From positions 1,264,883-1,328,882 of the forward strand of contig FN649728.1 in NCBI GenBank assembly GCA_000310025.1: a stretch of DNA of 64,000 nucleotides, read 5' to 3'. Positions 25,038 to 35,975 of the stretch are shown piece after piece. The stretch's first letter is position 1, and each line of letters opens with the position of its first letter. The stretch comes from Ectocarpus siliculosus. Taxonomy: Eukaryota > Sar > Phaeophyceae > Ectocarpales > Ectocarpaceae. Made by a program: the position numbers and the translations under genes. The notes below the pieces were generated by a model. It worked only from the letters and a program-made list of their open reading frames with translations, was not told the DNA's origin and made no database searches.

Positions 25038-25891
25038 GTGAGTGAGAGACGATGCAGAGCGTTTTATCGCCTTGTCGCCTTATGCCGACTGCAATTGTCG
25101 CCGGCAGGCAGAGTCGGGCACCACTCCGTGTGAACTCGATGCCGCATTCATGTGTGTGTGCGGCAGCCGTGGAGTCGATCCTTAGCACACCGATATACCC
25201 TGTGAAGCCTTTTGCAGCAGAGCACCCTGTATGCATTACCCAACCGTCCTCTTACTCTCTTGTCTCGTTGGTGCCTTTTGTGATTGGCGCGTATAATGAG
25301 AACTTCGTCTCATCTTGAGAAGTTGAACATTTCAACCGGGGGTTGCTGGGCGCTCGGTGGCTCTTTTTAGACATGAAGTTCAAAGCCCGAGGTCCTTGAT
25401 GCATAACGACCATTTTTACTTGATCATCTCGTGGGATATCCGTATGTAGCACCAGCGTAGTCAACTAGCAATTGCTCCGGCTGTGGCGGTGATACAAAAC
25501 ATCTAGCAACGCTATTGAGTTATTTGTCTTTCACGTTTTTGCACCCGCCCACTGGTGGTCGGATACATTAGCCAAACTCCATCGAGAGCAGCAACTACAC
25601 CGGTACATAAGCATGTTGTACAGGTCAGGTCCGAAAGCTCCGTCAGGTGACCACAATGCGCTCTATTTTTGCAATCCGTATGCATACATACATAGATAAG
25701 TTGAGACGCGGGTGGCGTTGGTACGGTGGAGGTAGACATGTTGTCCGTTGTGCGCTACTGGCGTTTACAATTGCATCAGGATGGAACAGTGGCGATTTCA
25801 TATCGTTGTACAATATGCCCGTCAGAACTTGAGCGTACCGATTGTGAGCCAGGTTAAGGACTAGACGAAGCCCTACCTTCGAAGTGTTTGG

Positions 25892-26016
25892 CTACACTAA
25901 AACCTGGTTGTACATTGCGGCCATCTGTAGCCTACTATCATACGAACCCCAACGAAAACTAGACGGGGGGGGTCGTGTCGCAGTCTGCGTCGCCCCCAAG
26001 TGTATAGGTTTTAGTG
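25892..26016. repeat. Short inverted-repeat element (possible MITE)
   Basis: ACACTAAAACCT at the left end and AGGTTTTAGTGT at the right end form a 12-bp inverted repeat around about 100 bp without coding signs. It lies in the possible long intron between 25037 and 26959. Confidence 0.5.
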
Positions 26017-26029
26017 TGGGGTCTCTATT

Positions 26030-26135
26030 GTGTGGGCATCATCTGTAGCTAGCATCGGCATCGCCTTTGCCTGGGCAAGGCGTGTGGGCGCCATCTGTAG
26101 CTAGCATCGGCATCGCTTTTGCCTGGGCAAGGCGT
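26030..26135. repeat. Tandem repeat, two copies of about 53 bp
   Basis: The unit contains CATCTGTAGCTAGCATCGGC and TTTGCCTGGGCAAGGC, repeated head to tail with only a few differences. TTGCCTGGGCAAGG itself holds a small palindrome. Confidence 0.9.
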
Positions 26136-26958
26136 GCATACATTGTTGTGCGCATGAGACGTTATATGGTGGCAGAGCCGCAGTCTCGCGGAGAATACCG
26201 AGTGTGAACGCAACAGCAGTGGAGGGACCGCTTTCGCGAAAAACTAAGTTAATGAGGAATAGAAAAGGGATACGTACGATTGCATGCTTAGTCCAACATG
26301 TTTGCTTAGTAGAAAAACCTGCGAACGCTACTGTGATGCTCCTCGGCCTTGGCGGCCTGTTTGTTTTCCTATAACCTCGACTTGGGAACGTAAAAGCCAT
26401 GAAACCGTATGGTGTCCGCGCCGCCCCTCGCCGCAAGCCCTGTTTTGACCTCTCCTCCGGCGTGTGTTTGTTGATCACCTCAAAAGAAACTCCTCGCTCC
26501 TTACCGCACAAACGAGAACTGTTGAGTGATACCGGACACTTTGACCGCGTCAACGAGATGCATGCGTGTATTCAGTGTTGTTGTCCTTGGCGGTGGAGTA
26601 GTGAGCGCCTTCCAACTATGTTTCCCACCCGGAAGTGGCTCTTGTCCGGAAACTGGTGCCTCCCAGCGTAACGCGTAACGCCTTGTCGTATTTCTGCCAT
26701 AAACTGCCGGCAGATAAGTATTGTATACAGAGAGCGAGAGTCCCCCCCTCTCTCTCTCTCAGCGGAACGCCCTCAAGAGGGGAGGTCTCAATAACCCTCC
26801 CTGTTGTTGTTGAACGTGCTGGGATCACAGACCACGTACACACCTTTGGTGCTTGCGGCTCCGCAGAGTACCGCGCTTGACCCACCCCCACCCCCACCCC
26901 CGTATTCTCCAACACCCGCTGTGTGTACACAACGGACCTACAACATGAAAAAAAACAG

Positions 26959-29900
26959 GTAGGCGGGATGGAGAAGTACGGCGGTCTGCGGGAAATTTCC
27001 GACAACATTCGTCTTCAGTTGGCGGCACTCCGTTCCCAAGTCGGAGGCGAAGAATCCCAGCTCTCGAAGGAGGTCAACAGCGTTCCGCCGAAACCCCTGG
27101 AGGTATCCATACATGCCAAATGTTTTTTGTTTTGAGCGCACGAATGCTGTTGTTTGCTTTTGCCATGTGTGTGTGGTTTCCACTTTGCGGTTGCGAGGAA
27201 AAGCCGAAAATATGCTATTTTGTTGGGGCTTTCCGGGAAATGATGTGCTCGCGTGCCGTAGCTTGAAAGTTCCGATCCTTGTACGTGGCACGCGCACCCC
27301 ATTTTCCTTTTGCCCCAGGTTGGAGATGTGCGTTTTTTTTCTCGAGGAATGGATTGGGTATCTGCTTCCTCTGGATGATTTCCATTTCCGAAACAAGAAG
27401 ATCCGCTGTGTACCCCCTGATTACACAAACACTCTGCAGTGCCCCCCCCCCCCCCGCGCGCGCGTATGGGGTCCCCAGCAGCGGTACCGCTGTTGCCCTG
27501 AGGGTGCCCCCGGCGTCAGAGTTGCTACCAATAGGAGCGCTAGATGTTGCTGTCTAGGTCCTTGAAGCGGAGAGAATACGACAAACAAACGTGTCATCAA
27601 CAAACAACGATCCGCTGCAGGTGTTCGAGTACGGCCCTTCGCGACAGGCCTGGATGCGCGACCCCGAGAAGTACAAGTACCAGGTGCGAGGGGGGGGGGG
27701 GGGAGGAGTTGAGGTAGAAGGTCAAGCACCAGGTGCGAGAGAGGGAGGGAGTTGAGACAAGTACAGGTGCGAGGGAGAGAGGCAGGGAGGTACATATTCC
27801 CACCAAGCTTGCCTTCTCTTGAGATTTGTTATGTAAACAAGACGCGGTTTTTGCGAGATCAGTCCATCGCTCGTGATCTACCGCTGCCGGCTTTTTTGCT
27901 TTCGAGAGGACAACGACAACTATCGCAGCACCAGTTTTTATGACGAGAACCTAGACATCCATTTTGAAACGGTTTCTCACGACGCCCAACACCGTCGGAA
28001 GCTTCGGATTTCCAGAACATTGCTGACGTGTTTGTGGTTCTTTACTTTGCATCGACCGGCCTTAACCAATGAAAAGACGTCAGCCTAATAGGCGGAGAAA
28101 ACACGCCCTAGTCATAGGGTTGGGGGACGCAGGGAGTGGATGGCGGTGTCCAACACAAGTCGACAAACCCCGCTCCTTCTTTATTAGGAAATTTACATCC
28201 AATCAAAGAAGTACTACCCTTTCGAGATAATACCACAGCACTGGAAGGGGATGTGTTGGAGTCCGTGCAGTGAATGAAAAGAGAGAACAGCCTGGATGCT
28301 GGGCTTATTTAGAGTCTGTTTAAGCTTAATACGCTGAATTTTCATCAGTGATGATGTTCACAAAAGCACTGCACAGGTATAAATGTTCGAGAGATTACTC
28401 TTTGATCTTGGCGGGATCCTCCTGCGGCATACTGATTTCGGTGACAGTGCACTGTAGTCTCGATGTTCCGGTTGGGTTTTCGACCTCACCTCATATCCAT
28501 GTGGATTTGATATGTAGTCCCTACAACAATGTTCGGGAGCCGCCAAAGGTCGTAGAATGAATGCGCCGGAAGGCCGCGTGAGCTGCACTCACTGACGTGA
28601 GATCCACACAAGAATGCTGTGCGTTTGGACCACGCCCTTTCCACAAAATTTCGGATTTCGACATGTCCCAATGGACCCGAGATGCAAGCTACCAGAACCT
28701 TAAGCACTGGTACTAAACATGGGCGTGCAGAGCAGGAACCGATCTTCCAGAACCGGCTGACCGATGAACAATGTGTGTGTGCTACTTACGAAGCATCGAC
28801 CGGTTCACCAAATACCCGTGTGTGTGTGTGTGTGTGTGTGTGCTTCTTTGGTGCAATAGCATCGACCGCGCTAACGAATGCTTTGTTTTTTTTTTCCCGG
28901 TTCTTTTCGAACAGTTTGTGTGCGTGGTGGCAACCAGGGCCACCGTGGAGGAGGGGATCTGGCACAAGCGACGGGCGCCCAGGATGTGGTCCAGGCAGCC
29001 GCCGTTCCACGTGCGCATCGTAAGGCCGAACCCGGTGGGGATGCTGGGTCACATGCTGGGGACGGGAAAGATCAAGTTCGTCCAGAAGGTGCGTCTTGAC
29101 CTTCTGAAGCACCTACTCCGTACATGCTGAACTTCCGCGTGTGTGTGTGTTTTTTGGGATGTTCTTTGTTGTTCTGTTCCTCAGGTTTCGAGGAAACGTT
29201 GCTCGGTGTGTGTGTGTGTATGTGTGTTTGTGTGAAGCAGGACGTGACGAGTTATCCACCGGTGTAACTCATGTTGGGCCTCGTTTTTTTTTGTGTGTGT
29301 GTGTATTTGTGCGAAGCAGGACGTGGCAATTTATCCACCGGTGTGGATCATGTTGGGCCGCGTTTTTTTTTGTTGTATGTGTGTATTTGTGCGAAGCAGG
29401 ACGTGGCGATTGATCCACTGGGGTAACTCATGTGGGGCCGCGTTTTTTTTTTTGTATGTTTGTATTTGTGTGAAGCAGGACGTGACCATGCGGAAGACGG
29501 ACAAGAGAACCGGCCGCTCCATCGAGATAACCCAGCCCATGACCGTCTTGAAGCGCATGGATGTAAGTCGCGATGGATTCTTGGCAGACGCCCGTGGTTC
29601 TTCGAATAAGTTGTACGTCGAATCGCTGGCGCAATCCCCTCTATGTTAAAAAGCTTCTTGAAAGAGCACGGAGACAAAAATGGCACGTGCCGACATGTGA
29701 CTCGGCACAGCGGTGGTTGTGGAAGCATGAGAGCGTGGCAATGCTGTGTGTTTTCTTTTTGAAATCGTCGTCAGATAAGAGACACCATGTGTCGAGACAA
29801 GAGACCTCATTGCCCGCGGTGAGTACAAATGCTATGCATAGCCGCATATGCATGCCCATTTCCTACCGTCCATGTTTTACATCGAACCTGTGCGTGCGAA

Positions 29901-30496
29901 CAACACAACTGCACACTTTGACACCGCTTTTTTGCGTGCCTGGTGCCTTTTTTCGAGCGACGTCGCTGTGGGACAACGTGAACGTTGACGTATTCTTTCG
30001 ACTGACAACGCGTGCCGCGGCCGCAAGAACAAGGATGTTTACCCGCAGACAAGAGCGATCCCCATCACCAACACTGCCAACAACAACAATAACTACGTAT
30101 AACAATACCCCACAGGGGAAACTGCCCAAGAATGTGCAGGAAATGATGGAGGCCCAGGAGGAGGGTAGAGAATACACGGGCACCAGCCGTCCCTCCAAGG
30201 GGCGCTGGGGACCTTCGAACATCGAAGAGGTGAGAGCCAAGGATAAGAACAACAATATGACCCAAGGGGCCAACGAGCCATAGACATCAACAACCACAAC
30301 AAGTATTAGTTGAGGGAACAACGAGGCAAGGACAACAGCAAAGACACCAATATGAGATAAGGGGACATCTTTTCCCGAGAGGGAGAGGAAGTCGTCCCTC
30401 GGGATGGCCCGGCTGCCCCCCCCCCCCCCCCCCCCTCCCCCCNNNNNNNNNNNNNNNNNNNNNNNNNNNNNNNNNNNNNNNNNNNNNNNNNNNNNG

Positions 30497-30531
<35 letters not shown>

Positions 30532-31232
30532 CAAAGAGGCAGAGAAACGGATAGAGAGAGTGGAGAGACAGAAATAGTTTGCTTCCCCGTCGGCCAAGGG
30601 AGCTGAGCACCATTCTACCGTTCTTGCTGGACCAGGGTCCACCTAGGTGCCATGACGGAGGAGCCTGGGGCGAAAGAGCGGGGGGGGGGGGGGAGGAGAA
30701 TAATCGTGACCTAATTGATCGGCCGGTGTAGCGAACTCACAACACAGAACGGGTCTGGAGACAAGAAACGTCAAAATCGGGTTTTGAGACTCAGTTTCTC
30801 ATTTCGTCGCCCCACTGTGGAGCACAGGTTGTCATATAGAGTTTAGAGTAGGACCCACTGCTGTGCTATAATTCGTAGACCTATTTTCGTGAAAATGTGG
30901 GCCTCTGTTTCGATACATTTCTTTACCTGCGGGCCCGTTCGGTTTATGCATTCCACCGCAGGTGAAGGAGACGGGAGTTTTGGACCTCCTGAGGCAGGCC
31001 GACATCAACACCCCGGAGGAGGTGGACGATGTCACCAAGATGGTCGACTCGCAAACCGGAAAGGTGGGTCGCCCGTGCTTCGTCCGTCGTCGTGGTGGCG
31101 CTTTTTTTTTCGTGTGTGTGTGTGTGTGTGTGTTTTTTTTTTTTTTTGTGCATCGACCGCGCTAACCGGCTGACCAATGAAAACACGTCAGTGCTAGCGG
31201 GTAAAATCAAGGTCCCTAGACGGGGGCCAAAA

Positions 31233-31263
<31 letters not shown>

Positions 31264-31889
31264 CCGTGTTTGTGTCACCACCCTTGCCATTGTTTGTGAG
31301 TCGTTCCCACGGTGGCTGTCGACCTCTACAGCACAGAGTCGGCAACACTGTGGTTTTTGTTTTTTTTTGTTTTTTTAGAGCCTTGTCGTTTGTGACCTGT
31401 CTCGATGTTATAAGCTCCGACGGGTTGCCTCCCGTCAGATTGATTTGCCTCCGGTTCAGGAGTGATGTTGAAAAGTAGACGCGGTGGAGTTTGGGACTTG
31501 AAAAAAGAGGGTTAAGAATGAAACTGCATGAAGCCTACCTTTAGTCATGCTGTAGGCGAGCAATGCATAGTACCTTTCGGTCTCTGTGCAGCTGTGCAGC
31601 TATATTTTACCACATTCGCTTACGTTTTTGGTGTTGCCCTTCTGCCCCCCCCCCGGCCGGCTGAACAACCCGTTGTGCTGACTGGGCTGTATGCTGTGAC
31701 CACCTTTCGCGGGAACCACCCCCCCCCAACAAAAAACACTGACTATGCGGAATGGAGCAGAAGTACGACATGAGGAGGTATTTCGATTACGCAAAAACTA
31801 AGCGAGGACCGAAGAACCTGGCGAAGGTTGACCGCAAGACGCGCGCGCGGCGGGCGAGACTAGAGAAGCAGGACAACAAGCAAGGATGA
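26959..31889 (+). CDS. Conserved-looking orphan protein, seven exons
   Basis: Exons: 26959-27102, 27621-27683, 28915-29088, 29479-29562, 30116-30229, 30962-31063 and 31761-31889. All six introns are phase 0. From ATG 26968 the protein is 266 residues. The first exon also reads in frame from its CAG acceptor, so an upstream exon (24894-25037) is possible. The sequence is basic: REISDNIRLQLAALRSQ (helical), EYGPSRQAWMRDPEKY, GIWHKRRAPRMWSRQPPF, KETGVLDLLRQADI, and a C-terminal RKTRARRARLEKQDNKQG. There are no internal membrane segments. I do not recognise the family. Basic tails like this occur in organellar ribosome or RNA-binding proteins, but that is only a guess. Intron 3 (29089-29478) has an unusual tandem repeat. 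Confidence 0.8.
28049..28083 (-). repeat. CA-tailed short dispersed repeat, fragment
   Basis: GCATCGACCGGCCTTAACC then AATGAAAAGACGTCAG, the reverse complement of the family core with a short deletion. It lies in intron 2 of the orphan gene. A second fragment with GCATCGACCGCGCTAACG lies at 28859-28880, 35 bp before the 3' splice site. Confidence 0.55.
29159..29478 (+). repeat. About 80-bp tandem repeat carrying decoy 3' splice sites
   Basis: Four units of 79-81 bp each hold a T run, a TG-rich stretch, GAAGCAG and then GACGTG. AG dinucleotides fall at 29238, 29319, 29399 and 29478; the last is the real acceptor of exon 4. Each upstream unit even repeats the first six bases of the exon. Confidence 0.9.
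30443..30495. other. Assembly gap (N run)
   Basis: 53 undetermined bases between a poly-C run and a (GA)n microsatellite, inside intron 5 of the orphan gene. True length is unknown. Confidence 0.99.
30496..30528. repeat. (GA)n microsatellite at the gap edge
   Basis: GGGG followed by about 14 GA units. Together with the C run at 30415-30442 it probably explains the failed assembly. Confidence 0.9.
31150..31226 (-). repeat. CA-tailed short dispersed repeat, nearly complete
   Basis: Reading the minus strand: CTAGGGACCTTGATTTTACC, CACTGACGTGTTTTCATTGG, CAGCCGGTTAGCGCGGTCGA, then the A-rich/(CA)n tail, which reaches towards the exon 6 donor at 31063. It matches the copy at 55578-55659 over about 80 bp. 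Confidence 0.75.
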
Positions 31890-34800
31890 AGGGAGGAGCA
31901 ACTAAGAGAGGCGAGAGACGCGACTCCTCCTCCTGCAGAGTACTCCTGAGGGGGCAGGTTTTGTCTCTTGGCTGGAGGAGTTTTTCGATCTGTCCGACAA
32001 GGGAACGGCCGAGTTCATTGTCTCCGCAAGGGGTATGGAGACGAGGAAATCAACGGGTAGGGTGCTGACAACGTAGGCGCACCAGGGTAGTAGAGTAACC
32101 AGCGGCCCTGCACCGAAGGTAGCCTGCCACCGCCGCCGCCGTCGCTGCTGCTTTTGTCGTATGGGGATTACTGTCATTCGTTCAGGCACTTTTCTGCGCC
32201 AGTCTGACGGCTGGTGTGGGGTCGGGTTCGAGTCAGCGAGAGGTCCCGGAGACTATGATTTACTCAACGGCAAGTGTCGTGAAACAAGAATCGTCGCTCT
32301 ATCAACGAACAAGTACGTGTGTGTCACCATGGGAACGTCCCGCCAACGAAGAACCCGTCGCAAAAAAAGAAAAGAAGCAACGCACCAGTCACGGTTGTCC
32401 CTGCTGAAGCCCACCTCCCAGGGGGATCTCCAAACCATTCGCTGCGAGCTGCCTGGGACCAATTGCATCGCACGTTTTCGTCATCACGTGACACACTTGA
32501 ATCACAGCAGCACCCATCCCACGCAAGCAAGGCTTCGTCCTTAGCACCCACGACTCGACGGCAGCCGGCATTGTATGTGGTGAAGCTTCATCCTGAAGCC
32601 CTGTGAGAACGTTTCTCAGCAGTGAGGAGCCTTCACGTCGCTGGCACCTTAAATGCTGAAAACAACGAAATAACACACCAAAAAACAAGCAATACACTAT
32701 GGCTCAGTGTCTTTCAGTCTTCATCTCTGCCATGTCTGGGGTGCCAGAAGGGCGCGAGGAAGACTGGATGTATTACTTGCCTTTTCGGGCTTACACCCAT
32801 TTGCACGAGGGCAGTTCCTCCCGTCAGGGCGGCGAAAAAACAAATACTTACCGGTCCTGTTGCGCCGATCCGCCGATTATTCTCGGACCGGTTCTCGGCG
32901 GTTCGTTCTCAGTGGTGCGTAGGAGGGGTTGTCTTTGCAGTCAGACAGCGCGGGTCACGAAGAAACCCAACCATCCAAACCGCGAAAAAAAACGCCCGTC
33001 TACCGAGACCCTTCCATCGTCACGTTTGTTTCCGGTCAAAAAACGTCTTTCGCGGAACGTGCTCCGGTAAAACTCGTTGTCGTGCGGGACGTGGGAACGA
33101 GACACCTGGTAGCGCGCCAAGGAGCGGTGCTGGCATGTCCAATGACCCCTTATCTGCATGGGCAAAGGTAACACAGTAATGCCATTTGGTGCAACGAGAG
33201 TAACCCAAAATAACCAACTTCTTGATGCCGTTCGACACTGCGTTCACATGCATAGCATTGTGCGTGATCGATGCCGTTATTTTGGGGTCCCAGCAGTCGG
33301 TTTTCGGTAGACCGGTGTGCAAGGCGGCAAGGGAGCCGCTGCCATATTTATTTTGTTGTGAGGCGTACAGAGAGAGGTAGACGGTTGTTCACGAAGTGTC
33401 ACGAATGACATAGTATCACGTGATCCTTCACGATATTTCCTCGTCTACCTTACTTAGTCGCAAAAAACAACGATCGGCTTCAAAATGTGATCCTTGCTTC
33501 TCATGTACATAAAAAAAAAAGAAGGAAAATGAGCCTCTCTTGACAGCTGGAGAGTACAGTGAGACACAACCCTCGTCAGGTCTAACTCATACCGACCGTC
33601 CATATGTACTAGTTTGGAAAGAGTCGAAATGTTGCCGTTAGCCCACGGGAAGGGGGGGAGGGATGGGGGGTGGCAAACGGGGAAATATATGTACATAATA
33701 ATGTACATAATAAACAATATCACCAAAAAAGCCGGAACCCGGAAATAAACGAATACCCATGGGTTTCCATACTTTCATCTATCACCACACGAAAGGAGCC
33801 CGTTATATAATAACATAATTGGGTTTTCGCCTGGGCGGTCTTTACACCCCCCCCTCCAAACCCCGGACCTGTGTTACTCGGCAAACGGCAACTTTTACTG
33901 GAGATCCCCCGCCCCCCCAGCTTGACCCCACAAGCCCAGCACATGGCAATCCGTACAGCATCCAAGAAGCCGCGGATCAGCTACATATGCAGCAAATCCA
34001 TGAATCGTCTTCCACTATAGAAAAAAAAAAATCGAAGTTCACGTTGCCGTTACTGTATTGTCCAACCACCCACCGCTTCAAAACAAGCCTCTGGCGGACC
34101 CCCAACACGCAAGAAAGGCGGGCGCAGCAAGCACGCCGGTTATTAAGCCGGACACGCCCAATTGTGTTATATACCAGTATATATTACTACCCCTGCTCCT
34201 CGGTGCTCATCGCGACACCAAACGACAGACAAGTCAACTGCTCTGCGGCGGCTCGGGAAATAAAACGCATATTTCTGGGGTCGTCTCTTGTGGCGTGCTT
34301 CGAAAACGACCCACACATCAACGTTACATAGACAGCACGCAAATCACATCTGATCAGCCAAACAAAACCGCGGTGACTCCCTGCCTCCGCGCTCTCAAAA
34401 TGCCAGGAGGGTGAGCACCCTGCCCCCCTTTTACTCAACAGATTACGGTAAACTTGTAGAATATGATCTCGAGGTCCTGTTGAAATCATTGGACCGCCAG
34501 AACCTATCCAACTACAACGCCAAAGGTTTTGGAGATACCAACCAGTGATTGCAGCAAGATACGCATTCTGCTCGCGAAACGCCGCGTGTTCCCAAACAGT
34601 ATCGAGTTACGAGCAGGGCACCAGCGGCGAACAGCTTGCAGCTGCAGCGAAAGGCGGAATTTTCCAATTTCGTATCTACATCTACCTTTTTCCCATCCTC
34701 TCCGCAAATGTACAAAAACAGATCTGCCTCGAAGAGCAGTCGGAAATCGAAGAACGCATGTACAAAATAAATAGCGATCCTTGTACCTCTTCTCGCAGCA

Positions 34801-34923
34801 AACACTTGTAAGTAACAAATCCAAAATAGCGCCATACAACCCCCCCCCCCCCACAGAGAGACCGCAACACACACGTCGGTTCCAGATCATGCGGCCTTTA
34901 GCAGCATTGTGTGTTCTCAACCG

Positions 34924-34974
34924 CACTGAGACTGGCGTCTTTTCATTGGTCAGTCGGTTAGCGCCGTCGATGAT
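34924..34974 (+). repeat. CA-tailed short dispersed repeat
   Basis: GCGTCTTTTCATTGGTCAGT and CGGTTAGCGCCGTCGATG, followed by an A-rich/CA tail. Confidence 0.7.
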
Positions 34975-35123
34975 CATAATAAAAAAACACATACACATAA
35001 AAACAAAACACAACGAGCCATCCACACCGCACGGCTTTGATGCGGCGACGGTTTGACACCGCGCGCCCGGCGAGAATAAAAATGTGGTACGTAGACTACA
35101 CACCTGCTGGTTGCTAATCTGAC

Positions 35124-35126
<3 letters not shown>

Positions 35127-35155
<29 letters not shown>

Positions 35156-35160
35156 GCAGC
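35127..35160. repeat. (CAG)n microsatellite
   Basis: About ten GCA/CAG triplets with one CCG interruption; not inside a supported exon. Confidence 0.95.
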
Positions 35161-35354
35161 AAAACAACAAAAAACGCAACGTACTTGGCTGACTGCTGCT
35201 TGTGTCGCGCTTTTCTCTCGGCGTGGGGCGGCCGGTGAACAGTCCAGTCAGTCAGGAGTCTCCCAACAACTCGTGTCGCGTTTACCAGCTGCTAGTACGC
35301 CGCCGCTGCTCTGTCTGTACAACACGCCTTCACAGGGACGAACAGACGGACTTG

Positions 35355-35482
35355 AGCTCCCTTTCTATCGAGAAGCAAGCCCCGTTATCGCTACCGCCGC
35401 TCCCCTCAGGCCACGCGCGGACAGAACTCCCTTTCTATCGACAAGCAAGCCCCGCTACACCGTCGCCGCTACCCCCTCAGTA
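35355..35482. repeat. Tandem duplication of about 65 bp
   Basis: CTCCCTTTCTATCGAGAAGC and CTCCCTTTCTATCGACAAGC each start a unit ending in CGCCGCT.CCCCTCAG. It overlaps the end of the F-box/SPRY terminal exon. Confidence 0.7.
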
Positions 35483-35931
35483 GCTCAGCGCCACGTGCGG
35501 GTTAACTCCACTGATGGAGCTCCCCTCCGCGGGCGGCGGCAGAACGTCCGGCAGCGGCAACGACCGCTGCCGCGATCGCCCCGGGAACGACGACGATGAA
35601 GACGAGGTCCCGGCCGCTGCCTTCGCACCGGCGGGCATAGACGGCGCTCCCTCGCCCGCCGCCGGCGCAGAAACAGCGGCTGCTGCGGTGCGGCTGCGCT
35701 TGGGCTCGTGCTGGGCCACCGACTGGTGTTGTTGTGTCAGCGTCGCCGTTGACGTTGGTGGGAGTAAGACGAACACGGGGCGAGGGGCGGGGAGAGTGGG
35801 GTCAGTGACGCCACAAGCGATGGGATCGGAAAACAGTTACACACATCAGTGAGCGCGTATTTCGTTGCAAGTCTCTAGGCCAACGCTAGCTACCTTCTGA
35901 TGTCTACCTGCGTGTTGCGCTTCCCTCCTTA

Positions 35932-35975
<44 letters not shown>

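Larger units (their letters stand above)
31890..35476. other. Convergent intergenic stretch
   Basis: It lies between the 3' ends of the orphan gene and the F-box/SPRY gene. I find no gene with supporting motifs. It holds the repeat copy at 34924-34974, a (CAG)n run and a tandem duplication near 35350-35480. Open frames up to 185 codons are present but show no family signal. Confidence 0.45.

Noticed and set aside
24153-25133. 326-codon plus-strand open frame
   Set aside because: Its first part is antisense to the POMP first exon and the rest is leader sequence. Only the 24894-25037 piece has gene-like content.
26030-26135. CRISPR-like direct repeats
   Set aside because: Only two copies with no spacers, in a eukaryotic context.
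32215-32245. GGGTTCGAGTC B-box-like string
   Set aside because: The T-stem does not pair and no A box precedes it.
33819-34331. 170-codon open frame
   Set aside because: Low-complexity start, no motif, no splice partners.
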